Of a stretch of DNA of 48,191 nt, positions 33,099-42,173 are shown in pieces; the first letter of the stretch is position 1; each line of letters starts with the position of its first letter. The stretch comes from Clostridia bacterium (lineage in GTDB: Bacteria; Bacillota; DSM-12270; Thermacetogeniales; Thermacetogeniaceae): NCBI GenBank assembly GCA_902812435.1, contig CADDZA010000004.1, forward strand, positions 1-48,191, read 5' to 3'. Both the position numbers and the translations under genes were made by a program. A model generated the notes under the pieces. The model saw only the letters and a program-made list of their open reading frames with translations. It ran no database searches and was not told where the DNA came from.

Positions 33099-35347
33099 TT
33101 GCACTGGAACAGGACAGCTATCGTGGTTTTCGAGGTACGTTGTGGAGAAATGAAATAGATGTCCGGGACTTCATCCTGTCCAATTTTACACCTTATACCG
33201 GGGATGCCTCATTTCTTGCGGGCCCCACCGAAAGAACTCAAAAACTTTGGGAACGCTGCCGGGAACTGCTGGCCGAGGAGCAGAGGAGAGGAGGGGTATA
33301 CAAGATCGACATCCACACCGTTTCGACCATCACCGCATTCAGACCGGGCTACATTGACCGGGACCTGGAGATCATCGTAGGACTTCAAACCGATGAACCC
33401 CTCAAGCGGGCGGTCAATCCCTTTGGGGGGATCCGCATGGCGATCAAAGCCTGCCAGCAGTACGGTGAGGAACTGGATCCCGAAATTGTAAAGATATTTA
33501 CGAAATACAGGGCGACCCACAATGAGGGTGTTTTTAGGGTGTATACCCGGGAAATGCGGCGGCTCCGGCATTTCGGGATCATCACCGGGCTGCCTGATGC
33601 TTACGGACGCGGCCGGATCATGGGAGACTACCGGCGCGTGCCTCTCTACGGCGTTGACCGGTTGATTGCCGCCAAGGAAGCCGACCTGAACAGCCCACCA
33701 CTCCTGCGGATTAAAAGCGAGGAGATCATCAGGCTCCGGGAAGAAGTCCGCCAGCAGATCACCGCCCTGCACGAATTGAAGAAGATGGCCGAAGCCTACG
33801 GTTACGATATCGGCCGTCCCGCGGCGAATGCCAGAGAGGCCATCCAGTGGCTTTACTTTGCCTACCTGGCAGCCATAAAGCAGCAGAACGGTGCGGCCAT
33901 GTCGCTGGGCAGAGTGAGCACTTTTCTGGATATTTACATCGAGCGTGATCTTGGCGAAGGGGTTTTGACAGAGGAGCAGGCCCAGGAGTTGCTCGACGAC
34001 TTTGTAATCAAGCTCCGCATGACCAGGCAACTGCGAACAAGGGAGTACTACGAACTCTTCGCCGGGGACCCCAACTGGGTCACCGAATCGATTGGAGGTA
34101 TCGCCCTGGACGGCAGGCCGCTGGTGACGAAAACCTCATTCCGTATGCTCCAAACCCTCTACAACATGGGGCCTGCCCCCGAGCCGAACCTTACTGTTCT
34201 TTGGGCGCAAGCCCTGCCGCGGGGATTTAAGGAATTCTGTGCCAAAGTCTCCGTGGACACCTGCTCCCTCCAGTACGAAAACGACGACCTGATGCGTCCC
34301 ATCTTTGGGGACGATTATGCCATAGCATGCTGTGTTTCGGCCATGCGTTTGGGAAAGCAGATGCAATTCTTCGGAGCGAGATCCAACCTGGCGAAGTGTC
34401 TCCTGTTGACATTAAACGGCGGAAGGGAAGAATTCAGCGGCGAGCAGGTTGCCCCCAGGGTGTATCAGGCCGGGCCGGGAGTGTTAAGGTTCGAGGAGAT
34501 CTGGCCGGCCTTTCAAAAAATGGTTGCCTGGCTGGCCGAAAAATACGTGGATACCATGAACATCATTCATTATATGCACGACAGGTATTTCTACGAAGAA
34601 CTGGAAATGGCACTCCACGACACCGTAGTCGACCGCCTAATGGCCTTTGGGCTGGCCGGGCTTTCGGTTGTGGCCGACTCCTTGAGCGCCATCAAATACG
34701 CTCAGGTTGAGCCGTTATTCGATGAGAGGGGCATAATCACCGATTTTAAGATTACAGGAGACTATCCGAAATACGGTAACAATGACGACCGTGTCGATAG
34801 TATTGCGGTTGCCGTGGTGAAGCTGTTCGACACAGAACTGAAAAAACATCCTGCCTACAGAGGGGCAAAGCATACCCTTTCAATCCTCACCATCACCAGC
34901 AATGTGGTTTACGGTAAAAAGACCGGCAGCACGCCGGACGGAAGAAGAAGTGGAGAGCCCTTTGCCCCCGGGGCTAACCCCATGCACGGAAGAGACACCA
35001 GGGGGGCCATCGCCGCTCTGAGTTCCGTTGCCAAGATCCCTTACGAACATGCCCTTGATGGTATATCTTATACTTTTTCGATTACCCCGGAGGCCCTGGG
35101 ACGCACCGGGGATGTCATGATCAGCAACCTGATTGCCCTGCTTGACGGTTATTTTGTGAAGGGCGGGCACCACCTCAATGTCAACGTGTTCAACCGGGAG
35201 CTTTTGATTGACGCCATGGAGCATCCGGAAAAATATCCCCAACTGACGATCCGGGTCTCCGGCTATGCCGTAAATTTTGTCAAGCTTACAAGGGAACAGC
35301 AGGAAGAGGTTATCAGGCGGACAATCTTCGCCCGGGGGCTGGCGTAA
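33092..35347 (+). CDS. pflB: Pyruvate formate-lyase
   Basis: This glycyl-radical enzyme splits pyruvate into acetyl-CoA and formate without oxygen. The 751-residue protein is a true PFL: the catalytic pair is Cys413-Cys414 in AIACCVSAM, followed by [15 protein letters not shown], and the radical glycine is Gly724 in RVSGYAV near the C-terminus. Related diol dehydratase-type enzymes lack the double cysteine. The ATG sits directly after a T-run with the ribosome site (GAGGGGTG) inside a hairpin. The activase gene follows 2 bp downstream. Confidence 0.96.
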   Translation: MSVALEQDSYRGFRGTLWRNEIDVRDFILSNFTPYTGDASFLAGPTERTQKLWERCRELLAEEQRRGGVYKIDIHTVSTITAFRPGYIDRDLEIIVGLQTDEPLKRAVNPFGGIRMAIKACQQYGEELDPEIVKIFTKYRATHNEGVFRVYTREMRRLRHFGIITGLPDAYGRGRIMGDYRRVPLYGVDRLIAAKEADLNSPPLLRIKSEEIIRLREEVRQQITALHELKKMAEAYGYDIGRPAANAREAIQWLYFAYLAAIKQQNGAAMSLGRVSTFLDIYIERDLGEGVLTEEQAQELLDDFVIKLRMTRQLRTREYYELFAGDPNWVTESIGGIALDGRPLVTKTSFRMLQTLYNMGPAPEPNLTVLWAQALPRGFKEFCAKVSVDTCSLQYENDDLMRPIFGDDYAIACCVSAMRLGKQMQFFGARSNLAKCLLLTLNGGREEFSGEQVAPRVYQAGPGVLRFEEIWPAFQKMVAWLAEKYVDTMNIIHYMHDRYFYEELEMALHDTVVDRLMAFGLAGLSVVADSLSAIKYAQVEPLFDERGIITDFKITGDYPKYGNNDDRVDSIAVAVVKLFDTELKKHPAYRGAKHTLSILTITSNVVYGKKTGSTPDGRRSGEPFAPGANPMHGRDTRGAIAALSSVAKIPYEHALDGISYTFSITPEALGRTGDVMISNLIALLDGYFVKGGHHLNVNVFNRELLIDAMEHPEKYPQLTIRVSGYAVNFVKLTREQQEEVIRRTIFARGLA

Positions 35348-35349
35348 GG

Positions 35350-36072
35350 ATGATCGGATACATCCATTCGATCGAAACTCTCGGCACCGTTGACAACGGA
35401 GGCATTCGTTACGTTCTTTTCCTCCAGGGATGCGCCCTACACTGTCGTTTCTGCCACAACCCCGATACCTGGCTTCAGAAGGGACAACCGGTGACAATTC
35501 AGGAGATCATCGACCAGTTGAAAGAGTACAAACCTTTTTTCGATCTCTCAGGCGGGGGGTTGACCGTTTCCGGGGGTGAACCCCTGCTGCAGCATCTATT
35601 TGTCAAAGAGTTGTATATCGAGGCAGGCAAGTTGGGTATTCACCGTGCCCTTGACACCGCGGGGTACTGCAGACGCGGCAACATGCTTGAAGTGTTGCCC
35701 CACACCGATCTGGTGCTCTTTTCTCTCAAGGTGGTCGACCCTGAAAAGCACCGGAAATTGACAGATACCGGGAATGAAGAGATCTTGAAGAACCTGGCCC
35801 TGACCGCGGCATCCCCGGTGGAACTGGTGATCCGCTACGTTCTTATTCCCACCGTCAATGATACCAATGAGGATATATCAAACCTGATTCGTCTCGTCAA
35901 ATCCTTTCCAAGACCGGTTCCCATTGAGGTTTTGCCGTACCACAAGATGGGTTCTGCAAAATGGGAGCAATTGGGGCTGTGCGATCCCCTCAAAAATATC
36001 CCTCCCGCCAGTACAGAGCAGGTGGTCGCCCTCCGGGACAGACTTAAAAGGAACGGCATCCCCCTTCACTAA
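35350..36072 (+). CDS. pflA: Pyruvate formate-lyase activating enzyme
   Basis: This radical SAM enzyme places the glycyl radical on PflB. The 240-residue protein has the CX3CX2C motif in CALHCRFCHNPDTW for the [4Fe-4S] cluster, the GGEPLLQ region (SGGEP) that contacts SAM, and the usual length of PflA (about 245). It lies 2 bp after pflB and is clearly co-transcribed. No second cluster domain, as in the longer activases of other glycyl-radical enzymes, is present. Confidence 0.95.
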   Translation: MIGYIHSIETLGTVDNGGIRYVLFLQGCALHCRFCHNPDTWLQKGQPVTIQEIIDQLKEYKPFFDLSGGGLTVSGGEPLLQHLFVKELYIEAGKLGIHRALDTAGYCRRGNMLEVLPHTDLVLFSLKVVDPEKHRKLTDTGNEEILKNLALTAASPVELVIRYVLIPTVNDTNEDISNLIRLVKSFPRPVPIEVLPYHKMGSAKWEQLGLCDPLKNIPPASTEQVVALRDRLKRNGIPLH

Positions 36073-36181
36073 ACCTGCAACGCCAGGAACCTGGACAATC
36101 CAAGGAAAGTATTCCCAAAGGTTTTTCCATTACCGTGTGGTACAATGATAACAAAGAAAGATACACACAGGGGATGAGGGG

Positions 36182-37174
36182 TTGTCCAGGAATCGCCTTC
36201 TTCTTCTCGTTACCCTATTTTCACTGGCGATAATCATGTTCTCGCTTCAAGTATTTATCTACTACGGTTTTGACATGGTCAAGGCTGCGATTTTAAATCA
36301 TGTTAGGCCGGTACAATTCGTCAGACAAGTCTCGGCAAATCTCCCCTCCAATATCTCCGGTAATGGCCTTAATCAGGTCGGGGGTAGAAACCATATTACA
36401 GAGCGGCCGGGCCCGAAACCAGCACCAGAACCTGACCCCGAACCAAAACCGAAGCCCGATGTCCGAGCAGCTCAGGAGGTTACTGGCCCGGTCCCGGGCG
36501 TTATCCACAGCATTCCCGGCGCCGGCAGGAAGATAGCGCTCACCTTTGACGACGGTCCTTCTCCGCTGACCCCCGAATACCTGAAGGTGTTCAGTGAACA
36601 GGGTGTCCGTGCCACCTTTTTCATCCTTGGCAATAATATACGGCGCTATCCGGGGATGCTTACCCTAATTGCAAAAGAGGGGCACGAAATCGGGGATCAT
36701 TCCTTCAGCCACCGCAATTTAAAGTTGCTTCCCGTCGACGCGGCTGAACAGGATATTTTAAGCGCCTCGAATCTGATCGAACAGGAGATCCACCAGAAGG
36801 TCCGCTTTTTTCGTCCACCAGGGGGAAACGTGAGCCTGGCCCTGGTTAAAACAATAGAAACGCTGGGCATGAAAACGGTGCTCTGGAGCATTGATCCAAA
36901 AGATTGGAAGCCGGGGACCACCTCCGCCCAGATAGTGAACCGTGTCTTGACTCATCTCAGGTCAGGTTCTATTGTTGTAATGCATGAAGGCAAGCAACAG
37001 ACACTTGGCGCCTTGCCGGTATTGATTCAGGAATTGAAAAAGCGCGGGTGGCAGCTGGTAACCGTATCGGAACTGCTTTCAGATGGCCAGGCTACCGGCA
37101 GCCAGGAGCAGGTGGTCATTGAACCTGAACAATACCCGCGGCAGAACGCTCTCCAAACCATATCGCAGCAGTAA
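36182..37174 (+). CDS. Membrane-anchored polysaccharide deacetylase
   Basis: The 330-residue protein has an N-terminal membrane helix (residues 5-29), a linker with alternating Pro and charged residues (about 75-95), and a NodB deacetylase domain from about residue 115. The catalytic motifs are TFDDGPSPLTPEYL (metal and base Asp), HSFSHRNL (metal His pair), RPPGG and VVMHEG. It would remove acetyl groups from peptidoglycan or another polymer outside the membrane. The start is TTG 36182 after AGGGGATG. A nearby TACAAT (-10-like) suggests its own promoter, but the -35 box is weak. Confidence 0.92.
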   Translation: MSRNRLLLLVTLFSLAIIMFSLQVFIYYGFDMVKAAILNHVRPVQFVRQVSANLPSNISGNGLNQVGGRNHITERPGPKPAPEPDPEPKPKPDVRAAQEVTGPVPGVIHSIPGAGRKIALTFDDGPSPLTPEYLKVFSEQGVRATFFILGNNIRRYPGMLTLIAKEGHEIGDHSFSHRNLKLLPVDAAEQDILSASNLIEQEIHQKVRFFRPPGGNVSLALVKTIETLGMKTVLWSIDPKDWKPGTTSAQIVNRVLTHLRSGSIVVMHEGKQQTLGALPVLIQELKKRGWQLVTVSELLSDGQATGSQEQVVIEPEQYPRQNALQTISQQ

Positions 37175-37186
37175 ACTGTCAGCTAA

Positions 37187-37432
37187 TCAAATTGTATCCC
37201 TTCCCACCGTGCGGGTAACACTTACATCACAGTTGGGGCATTGCAGAAAATGCATACAAGGGTGACGATCCGAATCAGCGCTATCACTTATAATATCTTC
37301 AGTTTTTTCTTCGCATGGACCGTAAGCGTCCCAATAATTTTCGATGTTTCCACAGTCCTCCATAGGCGCGCCGCAGGATGGACAATCTTCCGAAAGCTGT
37401 GTTAATCCTTCACAAACAGGGCATCTATCCAT
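37187..37432 (-). CDS. Small zinc-ribbon protein
   Basis: From ATG 37432 (twelve bases after GGAGG) the product has 81 residues. It begins MDRCPVCEGLTQLSEDCPSCGAPMEDCG, a CX2C...CX2C zinc ribbon, and ends with a second pair in LQCPNCDVSVTRT. Acidic residues fill the middle. The function is unknown; similar small proteins occur in many Clostridia. The gene is convergent with the deacetylase gene. Confidence 0.75.
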   Translation of the reverse strand: MDRCPVCEGLTQLSEDCPSCGAPMEDCGNIENYWDAYGPCEEKTEDIISDSADSDRHPCMHFLQCPNCDVSVTRTVGRDTI

Positions 37433-37538
37433 GCTGCTACCTCCATGAGTTTTTCCCTTATTTTTCGCAGGCATGTAAAAGCTTATTCAACAACCAACAA
37501 AAACTGCACTTGAATAATGAATACATCTGGCCGGACTG

Positions 37539-37567
37539 TTGACTTTCCGCGGATGTTAATTCATAAT
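37539..37567 (+). promoter_or_regulatory. Promoter of the ANTAR regulator leader
   Basis: TTGACT (37539-37544), a 17-nt spacer and CATAAT (37562-37567) point to a start near 37575, about 11 nt before the first hexaloop hairpin. No other gene or element was seen in 37433-37538. Confidence 0.65.
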
Positions 37568-37585
37568 CAAAAACTGAAAGAACAT

Positions 37586-37635
37586 AATCCCAACGGCGGG
37601 ATTTGAAAGAACGAAATTAGGGGCAAGGATGTCCT
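37586..37635 (+). promoter_or_regulatory. Two-hexaloop ANTAR target RNA
   Basis: Hairpin P1: AATCCC (37586-37591), loop AACGGC, GGGATT (37598-37603). Hairpin P2: GGGGC (37620-37624), loop AAGGAT, GTCCT (37631-37635). Both loops have six bases with A at position 1 and G at position 4, the known signature of ANTAR protein binding. P2 uses GTCCT, which is also the 5' strand of the following terminator, so binding would prevent termination. The gene downstream encodes an ANTAR protein. Confidence 0.75.
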
Positions 37636-37669
37636 CAGGATGGATTACTATTCCGTAGAGGACTTTTTT
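37631..37669 (+). terminator. ANTAR-controlled leader terminator
   Basis: GTCCTC (37631-37636) pairs with GAGGAC (37658-37663), with an inner GGA/TCC step, followed by T6 (37664-37669). It lies 35 nt before the regulator start and overlaps ANTAR hairpin P2. Confidence 0.75.
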
Positions 37670-37703
37670 GTTTCCCGAGGGTGGGGGCGGAGAGGGTGGT
37701 AAA

Positions 37704-38300
37704 TTGGAGCAACCACGTGTTCTGGTCGCAATAGCTAAAGAAAATGTAAGAAGCAACGTCAAGCAGTTGTTGATCAGGGGAGGGTATCATGTTGTGGCGG
37801 ATGCCGAAGATGGATTTCAGGCCTTGCGGCAAGCGCGCACCTTGAGCCCGGACCTTGTACTTGCCGAAGCCGATTTACCCGGGATGAACGGTTTTGAGTT
37901 GGGAAGGATCCTTGCCAACGACAAAGTTGCGCCTATTCTACTGATTTCTAAGGAAACCTTTCTCTTCTCGCAGTACGATATGAAAAAGGCAAGGTCGCTC
38001 GAACTACCTATTGGCTACGTCACGCAACCGTTAACTGAGTCCAGTTTATTTCCCGCAATTGAGAGTCTGCTGAATTATAACAGGTATTACCAGATGCTTG
38101 AGTCGGAGATTAAAAATCTACAGGAAAAAATTGAAACAAGAAAAATTGTCGAACGGGCAAAAGGAATCCTGATGGAACAGTTGGGGCTCTCGGAAGCTGA
38201 TGCCTACCGTCGGATCCAGAAACAGAGCATGGATAAATGCCTTCCCATGCGAAAGGTGGCAGAGGCAATTATCCTTACGTATGACTTAAATAAAAAATAA
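37704..38300 (+). CDS. ANTAR antiterminator with degenerate receiver domain
   Basis: From TTG 37704 the product has 198 residues. Residues 1-115 form a response-regulator receiver fold, a coiled region follows (about 125-140), and the C-terminus is an ANTAR RNA-binding domain with KIVERAKGILMEQLGLSEADAYRRIQ and MRKVAEAIILT. ANTAR proteins bind two-hexaloop RNAs and stop termination. In the receiver the phosphorylated Asp is replaced by Glu55 (LVLAEADLPG), the acidic pocket at residues 9-13 reads AIAKE instead of an Asp pair, and the conserved Lys is Gln108 (YVTQPL). Normal phosphorylation is thus unlikely. The gene sits directly before glnA, as ANTAR regulators of nitrogen genes do in Clostridia. 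Confidence 0.92.
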   Translation: MEQPRVLVAIAKENVRSNVKQLLIRGGYHVVADAEDGFQALRQARTLSPDLVLAEADLPGMNGFELGRILANDKVAPILLISKETFLFSQYDMKKARSLELPIGYVTQPLTESSLFPAIESLLNYNRYYQMLESEIKNLQEKIETRKIVERAKGILMEQLGLSEADAYRRIQKQSMDKCLPMRKVAEAIILTYDLNKK

Positions 38301-38308
38301 AATAGTCT

Positions 38309-38337
38309 TTAGCTAGTTGCGCATTTTATCGTATAAT
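38309..38337 (+). promoter_or_regulatory. glnA promoter
   Basis: A consensus TATAAT (38332-38337) has TTAGCT (38309-38314) 17 nt upstream. glnA may therefore also be transcribed apart from the ANTAR gene. Confidence 0.5.
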
Positions 38338-38367
38338 GGCCTAAGAAAAACAAGTAGGAGGAGCGAC

Positions 38368-39699
38368 ATGATTAGGAAGACCAAAGAAGATGTTCTCAGC
38401 CTGGTAGAGGACCGTGGGGTACAGTTTATCAGGCTCCAATTTACGGATATTTTAGGAACACTAAAAAATGTGGCGATCACTGTCGAACAACTGGAGAAAG
38501 CTCTCAACGAAGGAATTATGTTTGACGGTTCATCGATCGAGGGTTTTGTGAGAATCGAAGAATCCGATATGTATCTGGTTCCCGACCCGAATACCTTTGT
38601 GATTTTTCCATGGCGCGGGCGCGAGGGTGCAGTTGGACGACTGATCTGCGATATCTATAACCCGGACGGAACACCTTTTGCCGGCTGCCCGCGTTATGTC
38701 CTCAAACAGGTGTTGTCGGAGGCGGCCGAGTTGGGTTACACCATGAATGTGGGTCCCGAGGCTGAGTTTTTCCTCTTTAACACGGATCAGTCTGGCGGCC
38801 CCACGGTTTCCACCCATGATGACGGGGGATATTTTGACTTGAGTCCCCTCGACCGCGGCGAGGATACCCGTCGCGATATGGTGTTGGCCTTAAAGGAAAT
38901 GGGGTTCGAGGTGGAAGCCTCCCATCACGAGGTGGCTCCTGGACAGCACGAGATAGATTTCAAGTACGATGATGCCTTGACAACTGCCGATAACGTCGTG
39001 ACCTTTAAATATGTGGTACGGGCCATTGCGCAGTTACACGGGCTGCACGCAACCTTCATGCCGAAGCCGGTTTACGGAATTGCAGGTTCCGGCATGCACG
39101 TTAACCAGTCACTCTTTTCCAACGGAGTCAATGCCTTTTATGATCCCGGTCAGCCCCTGCAACTGAGCAAAATCGCCATGCACTATCTTGGAGGCCTGCT
39201 TGCTCATGCCAAGGCCTATACAGCGATTACCAATCCTCTTGTCAATTCATATAAGCGGCTTGTTTCCGGCTATGAGGCCCCGGTTTACATTGCCTGGTCT
39301 CCCAGAAACAGGAGCCCCCTGGTTAGAGTCCCGGCACGCCGGGGAAACGGAACAAGTTTTGAGTTGCGCAGCCCTGATCCATCGTGTAACCCGTACCTGG
39401 CCTTCGCCGTCATCCTCAAGGCCGGGCTTGACGGGATTAAGAAACAGATTGAACCTCCCCCATCAGTAGACCAGAACATTTACGAGATGTCTCCAGAGGA
39501 GCTTTCCAGGCTGGGAATCGGATGTCTTCCGGGCAGCCTCGGAGAAGCGTTGGACGAGCTTCGCAGGGACACCGTAATCCAGGAAGCGCTGGGTCCACAT
39601 ATCTACGAGAAATTCCTGACTGCTAAGACCCTCGAATGGGAGGAATACCGGATCCAGGTACACCCCTGGGAAAGGAAAATGTATTTAACCAGGTACTAA
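38368..39699 (+). CDS. glnA: Glutamine synthetase type I
   Basis: This enzyme joins ammonia to glutamate using ATP. From ATG 38368 (site GGAGGAG) the product has 443 residues, the length of the Bacillus-type GSI-alpha group, which is regulated by feedback and not by adenylylation. Motifs include the N-terminal beta-grasp [15 protein letters not shown] and FDGSSIEGF, the metal Glu in GPEAEFFLF and [27 protein letters not shown], and [14 protein letters not shown]. It is the GS half of the GS-GOGAT pair whose GOGAT genes follow after a terminator. Confidence 0.97.
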   Translation: MIRKTKEDVLSLVEDRGVQFIRLQFTDILGTLKNVAITVEQLEKALNEGIMFDGSSIEGFVRIEESDMYLVPDPNTFVIFPWRGREGAVGRLICDIYNPDGTPFAGCPRYVLKQVLSEAAELGYTMNVGPEAEFFLFNTDQSGGPTVSTHDDGGYFDLSPLDRGEDTRRDMVLALKEMGFEVEASHHEVAPGQHEIDFKYDDALTTADNVVTFKYVVRAIAQLHGLHATFMPKPVYGIAGSGMHVNQSLFSNGVNAFYDPGQPLQLSKIAMHYLGGLLAHAKAYTAITNPLVNSYKRLVSGYEAPVYIAWSPRNRSPLVRVPARRGNGTSFELRSPDPSCNPYLAFAVILKAGLDGIKKQIEPPPSVDQNIYEMSPEELSRLGIGCLPGSLGEALDELRRDTVIQEALGPHIYEKFLTAKTLEWEEYRIQVHPWERKMYLTRY

Positions 39700-39716
39700 A
39701 ATTTCTGAATAATGTT

Positions 39717-39744
39717 GCCGCCTTGTTATAAAGGCGGCTTTTTT
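39717..39744 (+). terminator. glnA terminator
   Basis: GCCGCCTT (39717-39724) and AAGGCGGC (39731-39738) form a perfect 8-bp stem with a 6-nt loop, followed by T6. Confidence 0.9.
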
Positions 39745-39796
39745 GTCCTATGCAACGGGTTGGAACATGTATTTTGTATATATTGCGCGATATTGA

Positions 39797-39826
39797 TTGA
39801 TGAATGGGCATCTTATGTGGTATAAT
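39797..39826 (+). promoter_or_regulatory. Upstream promoter of the glutamate synthase operon
   Basis: TTGATG (39797-39802), an 18-nt spacer and consensus TATAAT (39821-39826) place a start near 39833. The transcript would run through the leader hexaloop and terminator at 39850-39906. Confidence 0.6.
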
Positions 39827-39849
39827 CGCGCCCAAGACAAAAAAGCATG

Positions 39850-39906
39850 TGGAGCAATGGCGTTCCATAAAGTTCCTTAAATGGGAGGGGGCGCCTTTGT
39901 TTTTTT
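39850..39906 (+). promoter_or_regulatory. ANTAR-like hexaloop overlapping a terminator
   Basis: TGGAGC (39850-39855), loop AATGGC, GTTCCA (39862-39867) is a hexaloop hairpin with A1 and G4. The terminator uses GGCGTTCC (39859-39866) with GGGGCGCC (39888-39895; two G-U pairs) and is followed by TTTGTTTTTTT. The two folds share the same bases and exclude each other. A second hairpin TTCCTT/GAGGGG (39873-39890) has the loop AAATGG, which does not match at position 4. Confidence 0.6.
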
Positions 39907-39956
39907 ACCGGGCTGTTACGGGCATTTAAATATATTGTATTCATACAGGGAATTCG

Positions 39957-39987
39957 TTGTATGGATTATGGCGCGGTGCTATAATCC
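39957..39987 (+). promoter_or_regulatory. Second operon promoter with an internal inverted repeat
   Basis: TTGTAT (39957-39962), a 17-nt spacer and TATAAT (39980-39985) with a TG one base before give a strong promoter downstream of the leader terminator. GGATTAT (39963-39969) and ATAATCC (39981-39987) are a perfect inverted repeat spanning the spacer and -10 box, placed like an operator. Confidence 0.6.
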
Positions 39988-40031
39988 CACTTAATCAAAG
40001 GGAAGATAAGTTTTCTTGGGGGAGGGTGAGG

Positions 40032-40772
40032 ATGGTAAGGATTGACGGCAAAGGTGTCCATTACCGTGAACTGAACGAGTTGATTAAGACGAAAGCCGAC
40101 GAGGGCGAGACGGAATTTTACCTTGATAATATCAACGGACAGCGCTACATCGGAACAGGCCTGTCCAATCCCGGGATAAAGATATACGTCAATGGTGTGC
40201 CGGGAAACGACCTGGCTACCTTCCTCAACGGCCCTGAAATCGTTGTTTATGACAATGCACAGGACGCTATCTGCAACACCATGAACTCGGGACAGGTAAC
40301 TGTGCACGGTCATGCAGGCGACGTTCTGGGATACGGAATGCGAGGCGGGCGCCTCTTTATTAAGGGTAATGTGGGCTATCGTGTGGGCATTCATATGAAA
40401 GAATACAAGAAACAGGTGCCGGTAATTGTAGCCGGGGGAACGGCAGGAGATTTCCTCGGTGAATATATGGCCGGCGGAATCCTGATCGTCCTGGGACTTG
40501 ACCGGAAACCGGGAGCCCCCCTTACCGGTGATTATCTGGGAACAGGTATGCATGGCGGGGTGATTTACCTGAGGGGCGATGTCGATCCGGCCAACCTGGG
40601 TAGGGAAGTTGCTGTTTTTGATGTTACCGACGAGGATTGGAAGGTTTTGGGCCAGCACCTTCAGGATTTTTGCGCATCCTTTGATTTTGATTACAACGAG
40701 GTCTCTTCGGAAAAGTTTTATAAATTGCTTCCTGTTTCACACCGTCCCTATGGGAGACTTTACGCCTATTAG
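40032..40772 (+). CDS. Glutamate synthase GXGXG-domain subunit
   Basis: The 246-residue protein is the C-terminal beta-helix domain of GltB as a separate subunit, as in archaeal-type split glutamate synthases. The repeated GxxGxxxGxxxxxG pattern is clear: GHAGDVLGYGMRGGRLFIKGNVGYRVGIHM, then GGTAGDFLGEYMAGGILIVLG and GDYLGTGMHGGVIYLRG (each here read as separate short repeats). The start is ATG 40032 after GGGTGAGG. It is first in a six-gene operon with lpd, a lipoyl protein, HdrBC, the amidotransferase and the FMN subunit. Confidence 0.92.
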   Translation: MVRIDGKGVHYRELNELIKTKADEGETEFYLDNINGQRYIGTGLSNPGIKIYVNGVPGNDLATFLNGPEIVVYDNAQDAICNTMNSGQVTVHGHAGDVLGYGMRGGRLFIKGNVGYRVGIHMKEYKKQVPVIVAGGTAGDFLGEYMAGGILIVLGLDRKPGAPLTGDYLGTGMHGGVIYLRGDVDPANLGREVAVFDVTDEDWKVLGQHLQDFCASFDFDYNEVSSEKFYKLLPVSHRPYGRLYAY

Positions 40773-40791
40773 GCCAATGGAGGTCTGATAA

Positions 40792-42165
40792 ATGGATTTT
40801 CAGGTAATAGTAATTGGTGCGGGACCTGGTGGATATCCTGCGGCGCTTGAGGCTGCCCGGCTCGGCGCAAAGGCCTGCCTCATCGAGGCGGACAAGGTAG
40901 GAGGAACGTGTTTAAACCGTGGGTGCATTCCCACCAAGGCCCTCGTGGAGAGCGCCTTCGCCCTGAGGTTCGCCAAAAAAGCACCGGAATTCGGGGTCAA
41001 AACGGGAGAAATCGTTCTCGACTATCGCCGGGCGCGCGCCCGCCAGGAGGAAATAGTCTCTAAAGTTCGGGCAGGTGTTCATTTTCTGCTTGAAAAAAAC
41101 AAAATAACCCTGATTGCGGGGAAAGGCCGTTTAGTAGGTCCGCATCAGGTCGAGGTGGTAAGGAATGGCGGCCAAACCGAAGTCATCACGGGAGAAAAGA
41201 TCATCCTTGCCACGGGGTCGGAGCCGCTTCTGCCCGCGGGTTTGAGCTACGACGGGGATGCGGTGATTTCCAGCACGGACCTGTTGGAAATGGATGAACT
41301 CCCGTTATCCCTGCTCATCGTTGGGGGAGGCGTGATCGGCTGTGAATTTGCCGGGATTTATTCTGAAATGGGGGTCAACGTGACCCTGGTTGAGCCCCAG
41401 CCCACCATACTGCCCAACGTTGATGAGGATTTGGCCAGGAAGCTCCAGAGTCTTTTTAAGCAGAGAGGGGTTAATCTGCGGACGAAGACAAAGATCCGGA
41501 AAGTTAGCAGGACCGGCGGTGTTGTAAAGGTCGAGCTGGAGGACGGGTCAGAAATTGTTGCGGAAAAGGTGCTCCTTGCCGTTGGCCGCAGCCTGAACAC
41601 ATCCGGCCTCGGTTTAGAGGAAACAGGTGTGGCTCTGGGAGGCCGCGGCGAGGTGCTGGTAAATGAGCGGTTGGAGACCTCGGTGCCCGGTGTTTATGCA
41701 GTTGGAGATATAACGGGAAAGGCGTTGCTTGCCCACGTGGCTACCGCCCAGGGGCTTGCCGCCGCTTCCAATGCTTTGGGCCTGTCCAAAGAAGTGGATT
41801 ACAGCGCCGTTCCCAACTGCATCTTCACCTATCCGGAAATCGGAAGCGCCGGCTTGACCACGCGGGAGCTAAAGGCGGAAGGGATAGCTTTTAGAACCGG
41901 GAGATTCCCCTTTACCGCCAACGGGCGTGCCCTTTGTGAGGGGGATGCCGAAGGTTTCGTCAAGGTCCTGGCATCGGAGGAGAGCGGAAAGATTTTGGGG
42001 ATCCACATTATCGGGCCGCATGCAACCGAATTGATTGCGGAGGGGGCATTAGCCGTACGCTGGGGATTTACTTTGGACCAGCTTGAGGAAACCATTCACG
42101 CCCACCCCACACTGGCAGAGGCCCTGGCGGATGCCTGCCGGCTTGCTGACGGCAAGGGTTTTTAG
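40792..42165 (+). CDS. lpdA: Dihydrolipoamide dehydrogenase
   Basis: This FAD disulfide oxidoreductase moves electrons between NAD(H) and dihydrolipoyl groups. The 457-residue protein has the FAD loop VIGAGPGGYPAALEAARLG, the redox disulfide GGTCLNRGCIPTK, the NAD loop VGGGVIGCEFAGIYSEMG, AVGDITGKALLAHVA and the C-terminal His-Glu pair in HAHPTLAEAL. Lpd normally works with 2-oxoacid dehydrogenases or glycine cleavage; none of their genes is here. Instead it is next to a free lipoyl protein and HdrBC inside a glutamate synthase operon. Confidence 0.95.
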   Translation: MDFQVIVIGAGPGGYPAALEAARLGAKACLIEADKVGGTCLNRGCIPTKALVESAFALRFAKKAPEFGVKTGEIVLDYRRARARQEEIVSKVRAGVHFLLEKNKITLIAGKGRLVGPHQVEVVRNGGQTEVITGEKIILATGSEPLLPAGLSYDGDAVISSTDLLEMDELPLSLLIVGGGVIGCEFAGIYSEMGVNVTLVEPQPTILPNVDEDLARKLQSLFKQRGVNLRTKTKIRKVSRTGGVVKVELEDGSEIVAEKVLLAVGRSLNTSGLGLEETGVALGGRGEVLVNERLETSVPGVYAVGDITGKALLAHVATAQGLAAASNALGLSKEVDYSAVPNCIFTYPEIGSAGLTTRELKAEGIAFRTGRFPFTANGRALCEGDAEGFVKVLASEESGKILGIHIIGPHATELIAEGALAVRWGFTLDQLEETIHAHPTLAEALADACRLADGKGF

Positions 42166-42173
42166 AGATGCTT

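Noticed and set aside
33209-34030. 273-residue minus-strand frame opposite pflB
   Set aside because: It is an antisense shadow in a GC-rich coding region; PflB is unambiguous.
36073-36110. CCAGGAACCTGG palindrome after pflA as terminator
   Set aside because: The loop would have only two bases and no T-run follows.
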